Assembly (NCBI RefSeq): GCF_004359215.1
Contig: NC_090613.1
Coordinates: 1,612,617-1,640,410, forward strand
Reading direction: 5' to 3'
Length of the DNA stretch: 27,794 bases
From: Bremia lactucae
Taxonomy: Eukaryota; Oomycota; Peronosporomycetes; Peronosporales; Peronosporaceae
The notes under the pieces are model-generated. The model was given only the letters and a program-made list of their open reading frames with translations, did no database searches and had not been told where the DNA came from. Made by a program: the position numbers and the translations under genes. Positions 1 through 8,092 of this stretch are shown one piece after another (the stretch's first letter is position 1; each line of letters starts with the position of its first letter).

Positions 1-145
1 TCACCCCGCATGAATTGTTCCTTCATGCGATGGAATTTAAAATGATGGATCTGACCAATCAAAAACATTTTAAAAATTAAGTGGTCATTTAGCGACCACT
101 CCATCTAATGACATTCAGAGTGATTGTCGTTTAAGGGAGGGGTGA
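1..145 (+). other. 3' tail of an unseen LTR element, with a purine-rich tract
   Basis: No coding frame is recognisable here. The last 15 bases before the next LTR are purine-rich (aagggaggggtga) and sit directly against its TG start. This matches the position of a polypurine tract, the plus-strand primer of an LTR retrotransposon. The segment is therefore probably the internal 3' end of an element lying left of the window. Confidence 0.45.
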
Positions 146-597
146 TGTAACGGGGTGTATCGTTACATGAAATTAACACTTAAAGGTTGTTAATTAATAT
201 ATTATCTAAAAGGTAGATAATATTTGGAGGATATTACTTTATATAGTAATGTCCTGAATTCTTATCCATAAATAGGTATAGACCATTATGTCTATTTATT
301 CCGCAGACTAATCAGCTGTAGAAGTAATCAAAGAGAGTTACAAGATAAGATAGATAAGAATTCATTTACATGCTTAGTATTAGTTTATAGTTAAGTCAAC
401 ATTTACAAAGATAGATTAACAAGACACTTAACTATATTAATACCGGTTTCATTTTACACTCTTAAGCTAACTTGCCTTAAGATAAGTCTTCCTCTATACG
501 TACAGTGTACGTCACCTAACGAGAGGCACCACTCACAACTGAAGCAGTGTGAAGTGGACTTGTACTGAAACAGTACAAGTCGCAGTGCCCCGTTACA
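146..597 (+). repeat. LTR, solo or 3' copy, with 10-bp terminal inverted repeats
   Basis: This 452-bp block begins TGTAACGGGG and ends CCCCGTTACA, a perfect 10-bp inverted terminal repeat with the TG...CA ends typical of LTRs. A purine-rich tract precedes it. A weak primer-binding-site-like TGGTAT follows two bases after it (600), so it could be a 3' LTR, a solo LTR, or the shared LTR of a tandem arrangement. It is AT-rich, has no gene, and holds several hairpins: 199-223 (10-bp arms) and 558-580 (10-bp arms, 3-base loop). No second copy is in the window. Its ends resemble the LTRs of element C. Confidence 0.7.
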
Positions 598-788
598 ATT
601 GGTATATAGAAGTTCGGAATTGAAGCTTAACCGACGCAAGATCATATTTTTAAAAGGAAACGATCGAATTAACTTGCCTAAAATTGATTTGCTCAATTTT
701 TTTTCACCTGTTATGTGACAGGCTAAAGTTGCCCTAATGATACACAGTCCCCGTTAAAAATGTAGATTCGTTCTTAAAGGGGGATGGT
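598..788 (+). other. Retroelement debris without a gene
   Basis: No coding frame is supported. Bases 715-755 are a diverged copy of the first 40 bases of the adjacent X-type LTR (tgt-acag-taaa-ttgcc-taatg-tacacagtcccc). Bases 755-788 match, in reverse complement, the sequence flanking the inverted X LTR at 8063-8100. They include a purine tract (aaagggggatgg), so they are the internal 3' end of an X-family element. Confidence 0.5.
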
Positions 789-1537
789 GTAACGAGATAA
801 ATTTGCCTTAATGTTACACAGTCCCCATCAAGTAAACTTTGTGTACTTCAGGTGGTCAACTAATTAGATAAAGTAATTAGACCCACCACTTGGGTGTGGT
901 TCACATTTGTGACCAACTCTTGTGTATGTGATGCACATAGGTGCATTCACATTAGGAGGGATGACGGCTAGCGTCATCCGTTACGCGAAGTATCTAGAAA
1001 GATACGCTCGCAATACATATTAGTGTTATCGACAGAGATGACATTTTGATTGGTAAAAATAGGTATTTATATTGAATGCGTATAAAACTAAATCAGCCTG
1101 AAAACTACTAGTAAGTGCGCACGAGGAGCCGGATTACTGCTCCCGTGACGACACTTCAGTGCGTTGGGCGCCAGATATAAATCTGGCGGCCAAAATCTAT
1201 TTTAAATTAGATAGGGTAAGATTTTTTAATTTAAAAAATAAACAAATAAAGTGCAGTTCCTCTTTTGATCTTAAAGCGTTAAGTGCCTTCCTAAGGCTTG
1301 CGCATTGATCTGTAAGAGATAGAAGCCTTTCTAAGGTATATCCTCTTGGGCACTAGTTGCCACTTGATTCTACGAACCCCTGAATCCCTTAAACTAGGAT
1401 TCCTTACGCTTTAATAGCTTGTTTGACTCCCTGAGTTGTTAAACCCATTAGTTCAATAGAACTAAGTGACTCTCTGAGTCTGAAAGTCTTCCTCTGACTT
1501 TAGGAGCGAGGTAGCTCAGCTACACCTCCTTACAACA
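789..1537 (+). repeat. 5' LTR of element A, a mosaic of X-type and A-type sequence
   Basis: It begins TGTAACGAG after a purine tract. Bases 789 to about 1167 match the reverse complement of 7587-8062 (X type). From about 1168 on it matches the 3' LTR of A (7190-7572) and the 5' LTR of B. The end is uncertain between 1524 (CTACA) and 1537 (CAACA). The second choice leaves two bases before TGGCGGATCATG at 1540, a plausible primer-binding site. A palindrome at 1169-1188 (8-bp arms, loop ataa) sits at the junction of the two parts. Confidence 0.65.
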
Positions 1538-1539
1538 CC

Positions 1540-1556
1540 TGGCGGATCATGTTCCT
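1540..1556 (+). promoter_or_regulatory. Candidate primer-binding site of element A
   Basis: TGGCGGATCATG starts two bases after the more likely LTR end. LTR elements prime minus-strand DNA from a tRNA 3' end (CCA), so the site should begin TGG next to the LTR. I cannot name the tRNA. Element B lacks this stretch. Confidence 0.4.
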
Positions 1557-1636
1557 CTGCGCCTCTGTCAATTGAGAGGGGTAGCACTCGTAGTCAATCT
1601 ACGCCTGAGTCTTTACAAGACTAAACCCTCACGAAA

Positions 1637-2700
1637 ATGGAAGAGGTTCCAGAATTGTCAGAAGCGCAACGCGCCGCTTATGACAAGCTCAAAACCGTAT
1701 TTGGGCTTGAGCACGTGGCATTTATTCTCCTAGGGACCAAAGGTCCTGCATGCAAGACTTGAAGCCTTCATGCGGTACGAAGCCTCCCTGATCGGTCAGG
1801 TACAGGACCATTAAGCGGCATCTATGCCAACCCGGTACATCTCTGTACCTGACTCAGAGCCGAGGGCTCGCCATTTAACTGTAAGTGTGAAAAAATTTAA
1901 GGGAAAGAGGGAGAAAATCTCTCTTTTTAGATTAAGCAGATGGAAATGTTCATTGATTCCGCCTTGCTCTTAACAGAACGGCAAAAGGTGGCTATGAACA
2001 TTTATAAACTTGGAGGTAGAGCCATGGAATGGGCATTATCGTGCAGCACGTCCATAAACGACGCTTTCCCTCATGGGATTCGCTGAAACAGCAAATGACC
2101 AGCATCTTTGCACCGCCTGATCAGGCTTTTTGCTTGCGAGCACGGCTCCTAGCGATTCGACAGGGTAAACAAACCTTAGGGGACTATGTCCAGGAGTTGA
2201 GAACTCTCATTGCATCTAGGCATCAAGACCCGGTGCAAGAAGCAATTGTCGTAATAGGTTTTATGGGGGGTCTCAATAGGTGTTGCCCGGACGGAATTAT
2301 TCCGATCTCATCCTGCTACTTTCGAAGAGGCAGTTGCCATAGTGCTACGCGCCGAGTTCGACTTTAAGTCTGCTCGCGTTAGCACGCCTTTTTACCGAAC
2401 AAGCTCTTCGAGCACATGGGTACCGTCTGATAGACCGGAACCCATTGTTCTAAGCCTCGTTGAGGAAGGAGAAGAGTCTCTATAAGCTGTGGGACAGCAT
2501 AAGACCATCCGTAGATGTTATATGTGCGGAAGCACGAAACATTTACGTCCGGCGTGCCCCCAACGAAATTCGCGTAAAGCTCGAAAGAGCTCCAACTCCG
2601 ACCTTTACTAGAGATCTGGTACGGTGCGGGAAAACGTCTATACCCAGTAAGTGCGGGGCGCCCTACTGGGGAAGACCTAGGCTCTGTTGCACCTCTAGGA
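1637..2700 (+). pseudogene. Gag of element A (broken)
   Basis: Gag would form the particle in which the element reverse-transcribes. The chosen start ATG opens MEEVPELSEAQRAAYDKL, shared with B at 21513. A stop interrupts the frame near 1760 and several frames are needed afterwards. Recognisable parts are the capsid-like stretch with SWDSLKQQMTSIFAPPDQAF and RQGKQTLGDYVQELRTLI (about 2060-2215), then FMGGLN (about 2260). A CCHC zinc knuckle, CYMCGSTKHLRPAC (2515-2556), fits the C-x2-C-x4-H-x4-C pattern and would bind RNA. The remaining sequence to protease is frame-broken. Confidence 0.75.
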
Positions 2701-2735
2701 GGTGAGAATAAACAGAACCTAGCCCAATTAGCTCG

Positions 2736-3135
2736 GTGCTTAATGGCACAGGGCGAGAGTACAAGCCTGGCTTTTTCGTCGCTCAAGCACCTGTAATGGG
2801 CTTTGATAAGCCGTGGTCAATTTTAACTGACTCAGGAGCGTCTTGTAATTATGCTCGACGCATTTTCCTTGAAGGAAGTCAACATTACGTTGAGGCGCTC
2901 AAAGCGCATGAAGGTGATACAATCACTTAGCGACTGGGACTCGTGTCACTGTTCCAAAACTTCCATTGAACTTAGGTAAAAAGTTTCTGGACTTTGACAG
3001 TATGGAACGCTGTCTCGTCCTTGATTTGGATTCGAGATATGATCTCAGCCTGGGTATAACGTGGCTTGAACGCCATGAGTCATGGATCGATTGGAGGTCT
3101 AAGACCTTAGGCGCCACGCGCAATGCTCCTAGCAA
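2736..3135 (+). pseudogene. Retropepsin-like protease region of element A
   Basis: An aspartic protease would process Gag-Pol. The catalytic triad DSG is present (2829-2837, in ILTDSGASCNYARR). The frame stops at 2928 and resumes in another frame from 2966. The C-terminal part carries the LVLDLDSRYDL...LGITWL stretch, corresponding to the flap-distal region ending in a conserved leucine/tryptophan motif. The same pieces occur in B with different lesions. At least one frameshift makes this copy non-functional. Confidence 0.75.
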
Positions 3136-3499
3136 AGTTTTGGAGAGTCATGAACCCACCTTTGCTAGGCAACAAAAGCGCTATTGGCGCGGATCATGGA
3201 ATGAGTCTGTCAGTGGTTTAGACATTGGCATGTCTGAGTTAATAAACTCTAATGTTAAAAACATTAATTCCGAGCCCGACTCAGCAGAAATAAGTGGAAC
3301 GGCACGTGCTTCGTCGAGTGACACTCGTTATGATAACGATTCACTTAATGCTGAAAGCATTGTTGGCCTTAGGACGAATCATCAAGGGTGTAATATCCCT
3401 GAGATACGTGGAGTGGCATGTCTAAGTCCACCAAGTATGGTCGGCCGAGGTGGCATCATACTGAGTGTCAGTAGTGACACTGTTGGCGGTTCGGCAGGA
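3136..3499 (+). pseudogene. Spacer between protease and RT in element A
   Basis: This hydrophilic, serine-rich stretch continues the frame that opens at 2966. I recognise no domain. It contains one copy of a 120-bp unit (CNIPEIRGVACLSPPSMVGRG) that is tandemly duplicated in B. It ends at the deletion junction, where the next residues already belong to the RT palm. Confidence 0.6.
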
Positions 3500-4474
3500 C
3501 CTCATCGAGGTTATGCACAGACTTATTTCGATGACATTTTTGTCCATAGTCGTGCGGAGAAGGATCGGTCGGGTCTTGAAAACCATTTAGACCATTTGCG
3601 AGCAGTGCTCGAGTGCATTCAGACAAACAAATTGTATGCCAATGCATCTATATGCATTTTTGGCGCAGACGAAATTCCTATTTTAAGATGCTTCATTGGA
3701 AAGCGAAGCCTTAGAGCGGATCCCGCTAAGATAAAAGCCATAGTAGATTGGCCGGTTCTAAAAACCAAAAGAATTTGCGTAAGTGGTTGTGTCTCGCCAA
3801 TTATTTACACAAATATAGCGAAAATTACGCTGATATGGCTAGGCCATTTTCTAATCTCCTTATAAAGGATACGGAATGGTGCTGGACTAGCACCGAAAAT
3901 AATGCTTATCGAGCAGTTAAAGGTAGTCTTATCCATGCCCCGATTCTGGCACTGCCAAAACCAAATTGGCCTTTCAGTGTCGTCTGTGACGCATCAGATT
4001 TTGCCTTTGCAGCGCTCCGTTACAAACAGATGTTGAGGGACATGAACGTGTTATTGCGTTCGAGTCTAGACAGCTTCAAGCTGCGGAAAAGAACTACCCA
4101 GTTCATGACAAAGAGTTACTTGCTATGAAGTATGCTCTCGTCAAATTTAGAGTTCATCTGCTCGGCTCTAAGCCGTTTTTTGTGATATATACAGATCACG
4201 CGTCATTACGCACGGCGACTAAGTCGCCCTATCTCTCACAGAGAATGGCCCGATGGCTATCCTTTTTTGCGGAATACAACTTCGAGGTGAAGTATAAACC
4301 CGGCAAGCAAAATGCTTTGGCCGATGCGTTATCACGCAGGCCGGATTATGAGCTTTCTCATTTAACGACTATCTCGTCACCTATTCCTGAATTAATCCGT
4401 TCGGCTTACGCCAAGGATGAACAGTGTGTAGCTCTGCTACGAGCTTTAAAGAACTCGGATTCAGGTATTAAATT
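3500..4474 (+). pseudogene. RT palm/thumb and RNase H of element A, truncated at both ends
   Basis: The RT catalytic box is YFDD (3524-3535) in GYAQTYFDDIFVHSRAE. Everything before it (fingers and first palm aspartate) is missing: compared with B, about 1160 bp are deleted at a 5-bp CCTCA microhomology. The RT thumb follows (KLYANASICIFG, then the DPAKIKAIVDWP connection). A frameshift near 3770 precedes RNase H, where CDASD (about 3985-3999), YTDHASLRT (about 4181-4210) and KQNALADALSRRP (about 4305-4345) are clear. The frame is open into the N run. Function is lost because the RT core is incomplete. Confidence 0.85.
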
Positions 4475-5340
4475 NNNNNNNNNNNNNNNNNNNNNNNNNN
4501 NNNNNNNNNNNNNNNNNNNNNNNNNNNNNNNNNNNNNNNNNNNNNNNNNNNNNNNNNNNNNNNNNNNNNNNNNNNNNNNNNNNNNNNNNNNNNNNNNNNN
4601 NNNNNNNNNNNNNNNNNNNNNNNNNNNNNNNNNNNNNNNNNNNNNNNNNNNNNNNNNNNNNNNNNNNNNNNNNNNNNNNNNNNNNNNNNNNNNNNNNNNN
4701 NNNNNNNNNNNNNNNNNNNNNNNNNNNNNNNNNNNNNNNNNNNNNNNNNNNNNNNNNNNNNNNNNNNNNNNNNNNNNNNNNNNNNNNNNNNNNNNNNNNN
4801 NNNNNNNNNNNNNNNNNNNNNNNNNNNNNNNNNNNNNNNNNNNNNNNNNNNNNNNNNNNNNNNNNNNNNNNNNNNNNNNNNNNNNNNNNNNNNNNNNNNN
4901 NNNNNNNNNNNNNNNNNNNNNNNNNNNNNNNNNNNNNNNNNNNNNNNNNNNNNNNNNNNNNNNNNNNNNNNNNNNNNNNNNNNNNNNNNNNNNNNNNNNN
5001 NNNNNNNNNNNNNNNNNNNNNNNNNNNNNNNNNNNNNNNNNNNNNNNNNNNNNNNNNNNNNNNNNNNNNNNNNNNNNNNNNNNNNNNNNNNNNNNNNNNN
5101 NNNNNNNNNNNNNNNNNNNNNNNNNNNNNNNNNNNNNNNNNNNNNNNNNNNNNNNNNNNNNNNNNNNNNNNNNNNNNNNNNNNNNNNNNNNNNNNNNNNN
5201 NNNNNNNNNNNNNNNNNNNNNNNNNNNNNNNNNNNNNNNNNNNNNNNNNNNNNNNNNNNNNNNNNNNNNNNNNNNNNNNNNNNNNNNNNNNNNNNNNNNN
5301 NNNNNNNNNNNNNNNNNNNNNNNNNNNNNNNNNNNNNNNN
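4475..5340. other. Assembly gap (866 N)
   Basis: All bases are N. By comparison with B, flanking sequence on the left is the end of RNase H and on the right the integrase C-terminus. The gap should therefore hold the integrase zinc-binding and catalytic core. The homologous stretch of B is only about 490 bp and is itself internally deleted. Reading frames drawn through the N run have no meaning. Confidence 0.98.
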
Positions 5341-6159
5341 GCCGATAGGCTTGCTGATATCAGCCCTGTTACCGTTCGGAAACAAGTAAGCGAGTTTCTC
5401 GCGACGCGATTTAGTGTCTTAAGACATGTAAGGGATACGATGGCTGATAGCCAAGACAAACAAAAAGAACAAGCAGATGCCAAAGGCAGAAGCTGTATTA
5501 ATTCTTATATGGTTGGAGACCGAGTTTTACTAAACGCTAAAAACCTACCTACCAACTTGGTTTCCGCGGTCTTCAAGACCAAATAGCGCCCGCGCTTTAT
5601 TGGACTATTAACGGTCGTGGCCAAGAAGGGCCTTGCTTATACGCTAAACCTTCCATAAAGCTGCGTACACACCCAGTGTTTTACATTGGCTTGCTTAAGC
5701 CATGTCGGGACGCCCTACTGGTCCTGCAGGCTTGCGCGTGCAGGTTTCTTGCCGTAATTTGCTCCTCACCAGTATATGTAGCTGGCCCTCTAAACGAGGT
5801 TGCTGACGCTTCAGCAGCGAACGATGGTTCTGATCCGCCTCAAAAGAGCTCTCAACCTGAGCAAGGACCTCACGAAGAAGTTGCAGTGCCGTAGGGCATC
5901 AAATGCTTCCGCCAAAAGTTTGGCCCCCTTCCGCGCTGCTTGATGCGCGGGGGGCCTTCAGTTTCATGTGGAGAAACTTTTAAAGCGACGTCGTCGTGAG
6001 GGTCAATACCAGTATCTGGTGAAGTGGCTAGGGTACCTTTCTTTTGAAAAATCTTGGGAGTTTGACGTACCTCTTCGACAAGATTGTCCGTACGCCGTTG
6101 ACGTTTTTGAGCGCCAAACTCAGGGTCAACTCGCGTCAAACGACGCTTCCCACCGCTAA
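5341..6159 (+). pseudogene. Integrase C-terminus and chromodomain of element A
   Basis: The first part reads as an integrase C-terminal region (FLATRFSVLRHVRDTMADSQ, then SYMVGDRVLLNAKNL), interrupted by an in-frame TAG at 5584. The conserved motif HP-x-FYIGLLKP follows at about 5669-5700 after a frameshift. A polar linker (LNEVADASAANDGSDPPQ, SQPEQGPHEEVA) leads to a chromodomain (5962-6159), HVEKLLKRRRREGQYQYLVKW followed by LGYLSFEKSWEF, ending at TAA 6157. Chromodomains guide integration to modified chromatin in related elements. The opposite strand carries the antisense reading frame across this whole part. Confidence 0.8.
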
Positions 6160-7007
6160 AGGTGGGATTAGGTGAATCTAAAGCCTCAGTACGGATTCGA
6201 TCCTTGGTTGTACGGTCAACCGAAGCACTGAGATATCGGCTATGCCTTTCTTCGTTTTGTAGCATAAATGCCGAACGTAACTGGCCTTTGGCCTTAAGCT
6301 TAGCGAAGTCGAAGCGAAGCTTCCGTTCCAAACGAACATCACTCTATCCGTAGACTCTCTGATATTCCAGATATTACGGAGTTTGCGGGCCCGGTGAACC
6401 AGTTCTCAAATGAGACTTCGTTTTCACTCCTTGTTTCGTTTGGAAACAAAACGATTGGAATTTCCCTCATGGAGGTCACCGAAGCCCCACGGGCTTGATC
6501 ACGTAAACGCGTCAGATACTGGCTTCGCGTCATTACCTTCGGCGTAAGGTATTGCTCATGAAGAGCGTCGCGGGCAGCGATCTCCTCCGGCATCCTCGCC
6601 GGGTCACCAGAGATCCAGATGGCCAAGCTATGACCCGCTATCTCTTTGAGATGCTCGTCCACATTAAGCGGAGTGAATCTATATTCTCTATGAGCCTTAG
6701 CTTTCGCTATCTCGGCAGCTCGACGACGAGCTCTTTCCTCTATGAGGATTATCTGCTCTTGCTCTTCATCGAGCGGATTCGTAATGATGTTGGACTCAGG
6801 GTCCCGTGTCCTGCTCAATGCAGTTAAGACATCAGCGGCACCACGTTCTAGGAACGGATTTGGGGCTCGCCGACGTTCATCCGGAGGAGAAGGCGTGAGC
6901 GAACGCCGCTCTTTTTCCTCCTCTGATTAAGAGTGACTTTCAAAGTCCATCATTCCCTCATCGTCGAGGAAGGTGCTCAGAGTCTGTGACTCACGCTTGA
7001 TTGTCAT
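5695..7007 (-). pseudogene. Antisense ORF of element A (aORF), unknown function
   Basis: A long, now broken, coding frame runs opposite to pol between the 3' LTR and the integrase tail. The proposed start is ATG (7005-7007) in MTIKRESQTLSTFLDDEGM, and the stop TAA is at 5695-5697 after RPDMA. The total is about 437 codons. The N-terminus is acidic/charged. A central part holds DVLTALSRTRDPESNIITNP, EEQEQIILIEERARRRAAEI, GHSLAIWISGD and QYLTRLRDQARG. The C-terminus is a coiled coil with QLLREVLAQVESSFEADQNH. Lesions are a TAA at 6927-6929 and frameshifts near 6335 and 5930. B carries the homologous frame with different lesions. The last ~465 bases are antisense to chromodomain and linker. No known family is recognised. 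Confidence 0.6.
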
Positions 7008-7100
7008 TAGACAAAGGAATGAAAAACACAACCAAACGGTTAGCTGTTTAGGTTTCAACCTCAAAAGGAAACGAAGCGAATGTTGTCACTCGGTGTCAAC

Positions 7101-7117
7101 ACTCTGATGGGGAAGGC
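7101..7117 (+). promoter_or_regulatory. Polypurine tract of element A
   Basis: ctgatggggaaggc abuts the TG of the 3' LTR, the position of the plus-strand primer. B has ctgatgggggagga at the equivalent place, and element C has tgagggatga-like sequence on its own strand. Confidence 0.65.
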
Positions 7118-7586
7118 TGTAATGGGGCACACATCCCTTTATGGGTAAAATACCCTTTTATCGAATTTTAAAATAGTTAGTTACTTAAATCTCATTTATT
7201 ATGGGTAACATATGTGGTCGCCGACAGATAAAAATCTGCCGGCCAAATCTATTTTAATTAGCTAGGGTAAGGTTTTTATATTTAAATTATAAAATAAAGT
7301 TCAGTTCCCTTTTTGATCTTAAAGCGTTAAGTGCCTTCTTAAGGCTTGCGCATTGATCTGTAAGAGATAGAAGCCTTTCTAAGGTATATCCTCTTGGGCA
7401 CTAGTTGCCACTTGGTTCTACGATCCCCTAAATCCCTTGAACTAGGATTCGTTAAGCTTCACAAGCTTGTACGACTCCCTGAGTTGTTAAACCCATTAGA
7501 TCAATAGAACTAAGTGACTCTCTGAGTCAGAAAGTCTTCCTCTGACTTTAGGAGCGAGGTAGCTCCGCTACACACACCCTAGCACA
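7118..7586 (+). repeat. 3' LTR of element A
   Basis: It begins TGTAATGGGGCACACA directly after the polypurine tract. The body matches both LTRs of B (for example ggtaac-atgtggtcgcc, gatcttaa-gcgt, gggcactagttgccacttg). About 35 bases near the 5' end, present in B, are deleted. A hairpin at 7221-7242 has one mismatched pair. The end lies between 7572 and 7586: sequence after CTACA (7572) is also found at 13963-13985. Confidence 0.8.
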
Positions 7587-8062
7587 GCGAGGATGCGGTT
7601 TGACAGTCTACTCTCGCATGCAGTGAGGCTGTTGTGGTGGGCGCCTTAGCGACTTCACCCAACGCACTAAGTACTCTGGTATACGTGTCGTCACGGGAGC
7701 GGTAATCCGGCTCCTTTTGCGCACTTACCAAGAAAAAAGTAGTTTTCAGACTGATTTATTTTTAATCGTATTAATTATAAATACCTACTTTTAACCAATC
7801 ATAAAATGTCATCTCTGTCGATAACACTAATATGTATTGCGAGCGTATCTTTCTAGATACCTCGCGTAACGAATGACGGTAGCCATCACCCCCGCTAATG
7901 TGAAGGCACCTGTGTGCATCACATACACAAGGGTGGGTCAAAATGTGAACCACACCCAAGTGGTGGGTCTAATCACTTCACTTAAGTAATTGACCATCCC
8001 CTTAAGTACAAAGTGTACTTAGTGGGGACTGTGTAACATTAAGGCAAATTTATCTCGTTACA
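7587..8062 (-). repeat. X-family LTR, inverted
   Basis: Its reverse complement begins TGTAACGAGATAAATTTGCC and matches 789-1167 over most of its length. Bases 8063-8076 read in reverse as aaaggggggatgg, a polypurine tract against the TG start, so on the minus strand this is a 3' LTR with internal sequence to its right. The left boundary against the A LTR is uncertain. Short hairpins occur, for example around 8016-8033 (AAGTACA/TGTACTT). Related fragments lie at 14260-14330 and 20694-20991. Confidence 0.65.
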
Positions 8063-8092
8063 CCATCCCCCCTTTGAGAACAAATTTACATT

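Larger units (their letters stand above)
789..7586 (+). mobile_element. Element A: degenerate Ty3/gypsy retrotransposon with chromodomain and antisense ORF
   Basis: The order is LTR, gag with zinc knuckle, protease, RT, RNase H, an assembly gap covering most of integrase, integrase C-terminus, chromodomain, polypurine tract, LTR. PR-RT-RH-IN order with a C-terminal chromodomain defines a Ty3/gypsy chromovirus-like element. It is homologous along its length to element B at the right end of the window. Gag and pol are broken by stops, frameshifts and a deletion of about 1.16 kb, so it cannot be autonomous. Its two LTRs share only their 3' parts. The outer 5' part of the left LTR is of the X type. 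Confidence 0.85.

Noticed and set aside
454..696. 80-codon minus-strand frame across the end of the first LTR.
   Set aside because: It spans an LTR boundary, with no protein similarity and no homologous frame elsewhere.
2379..2786. Antisense open frame over the gag zinc-knuckle region in A, also open in B (22268-22624).
   Set aside because: The sense strand there codes for a recognisable CCHC knuckle, the antisense protein has no protein-like motif, and the ends differ. Most likely a shadow of sense codon use, although its openness in both copies is noted.
4461..5483. Three 300-400-codon frames crossing the N run.
   Set aside because: They exist only because N codons contain no stops.
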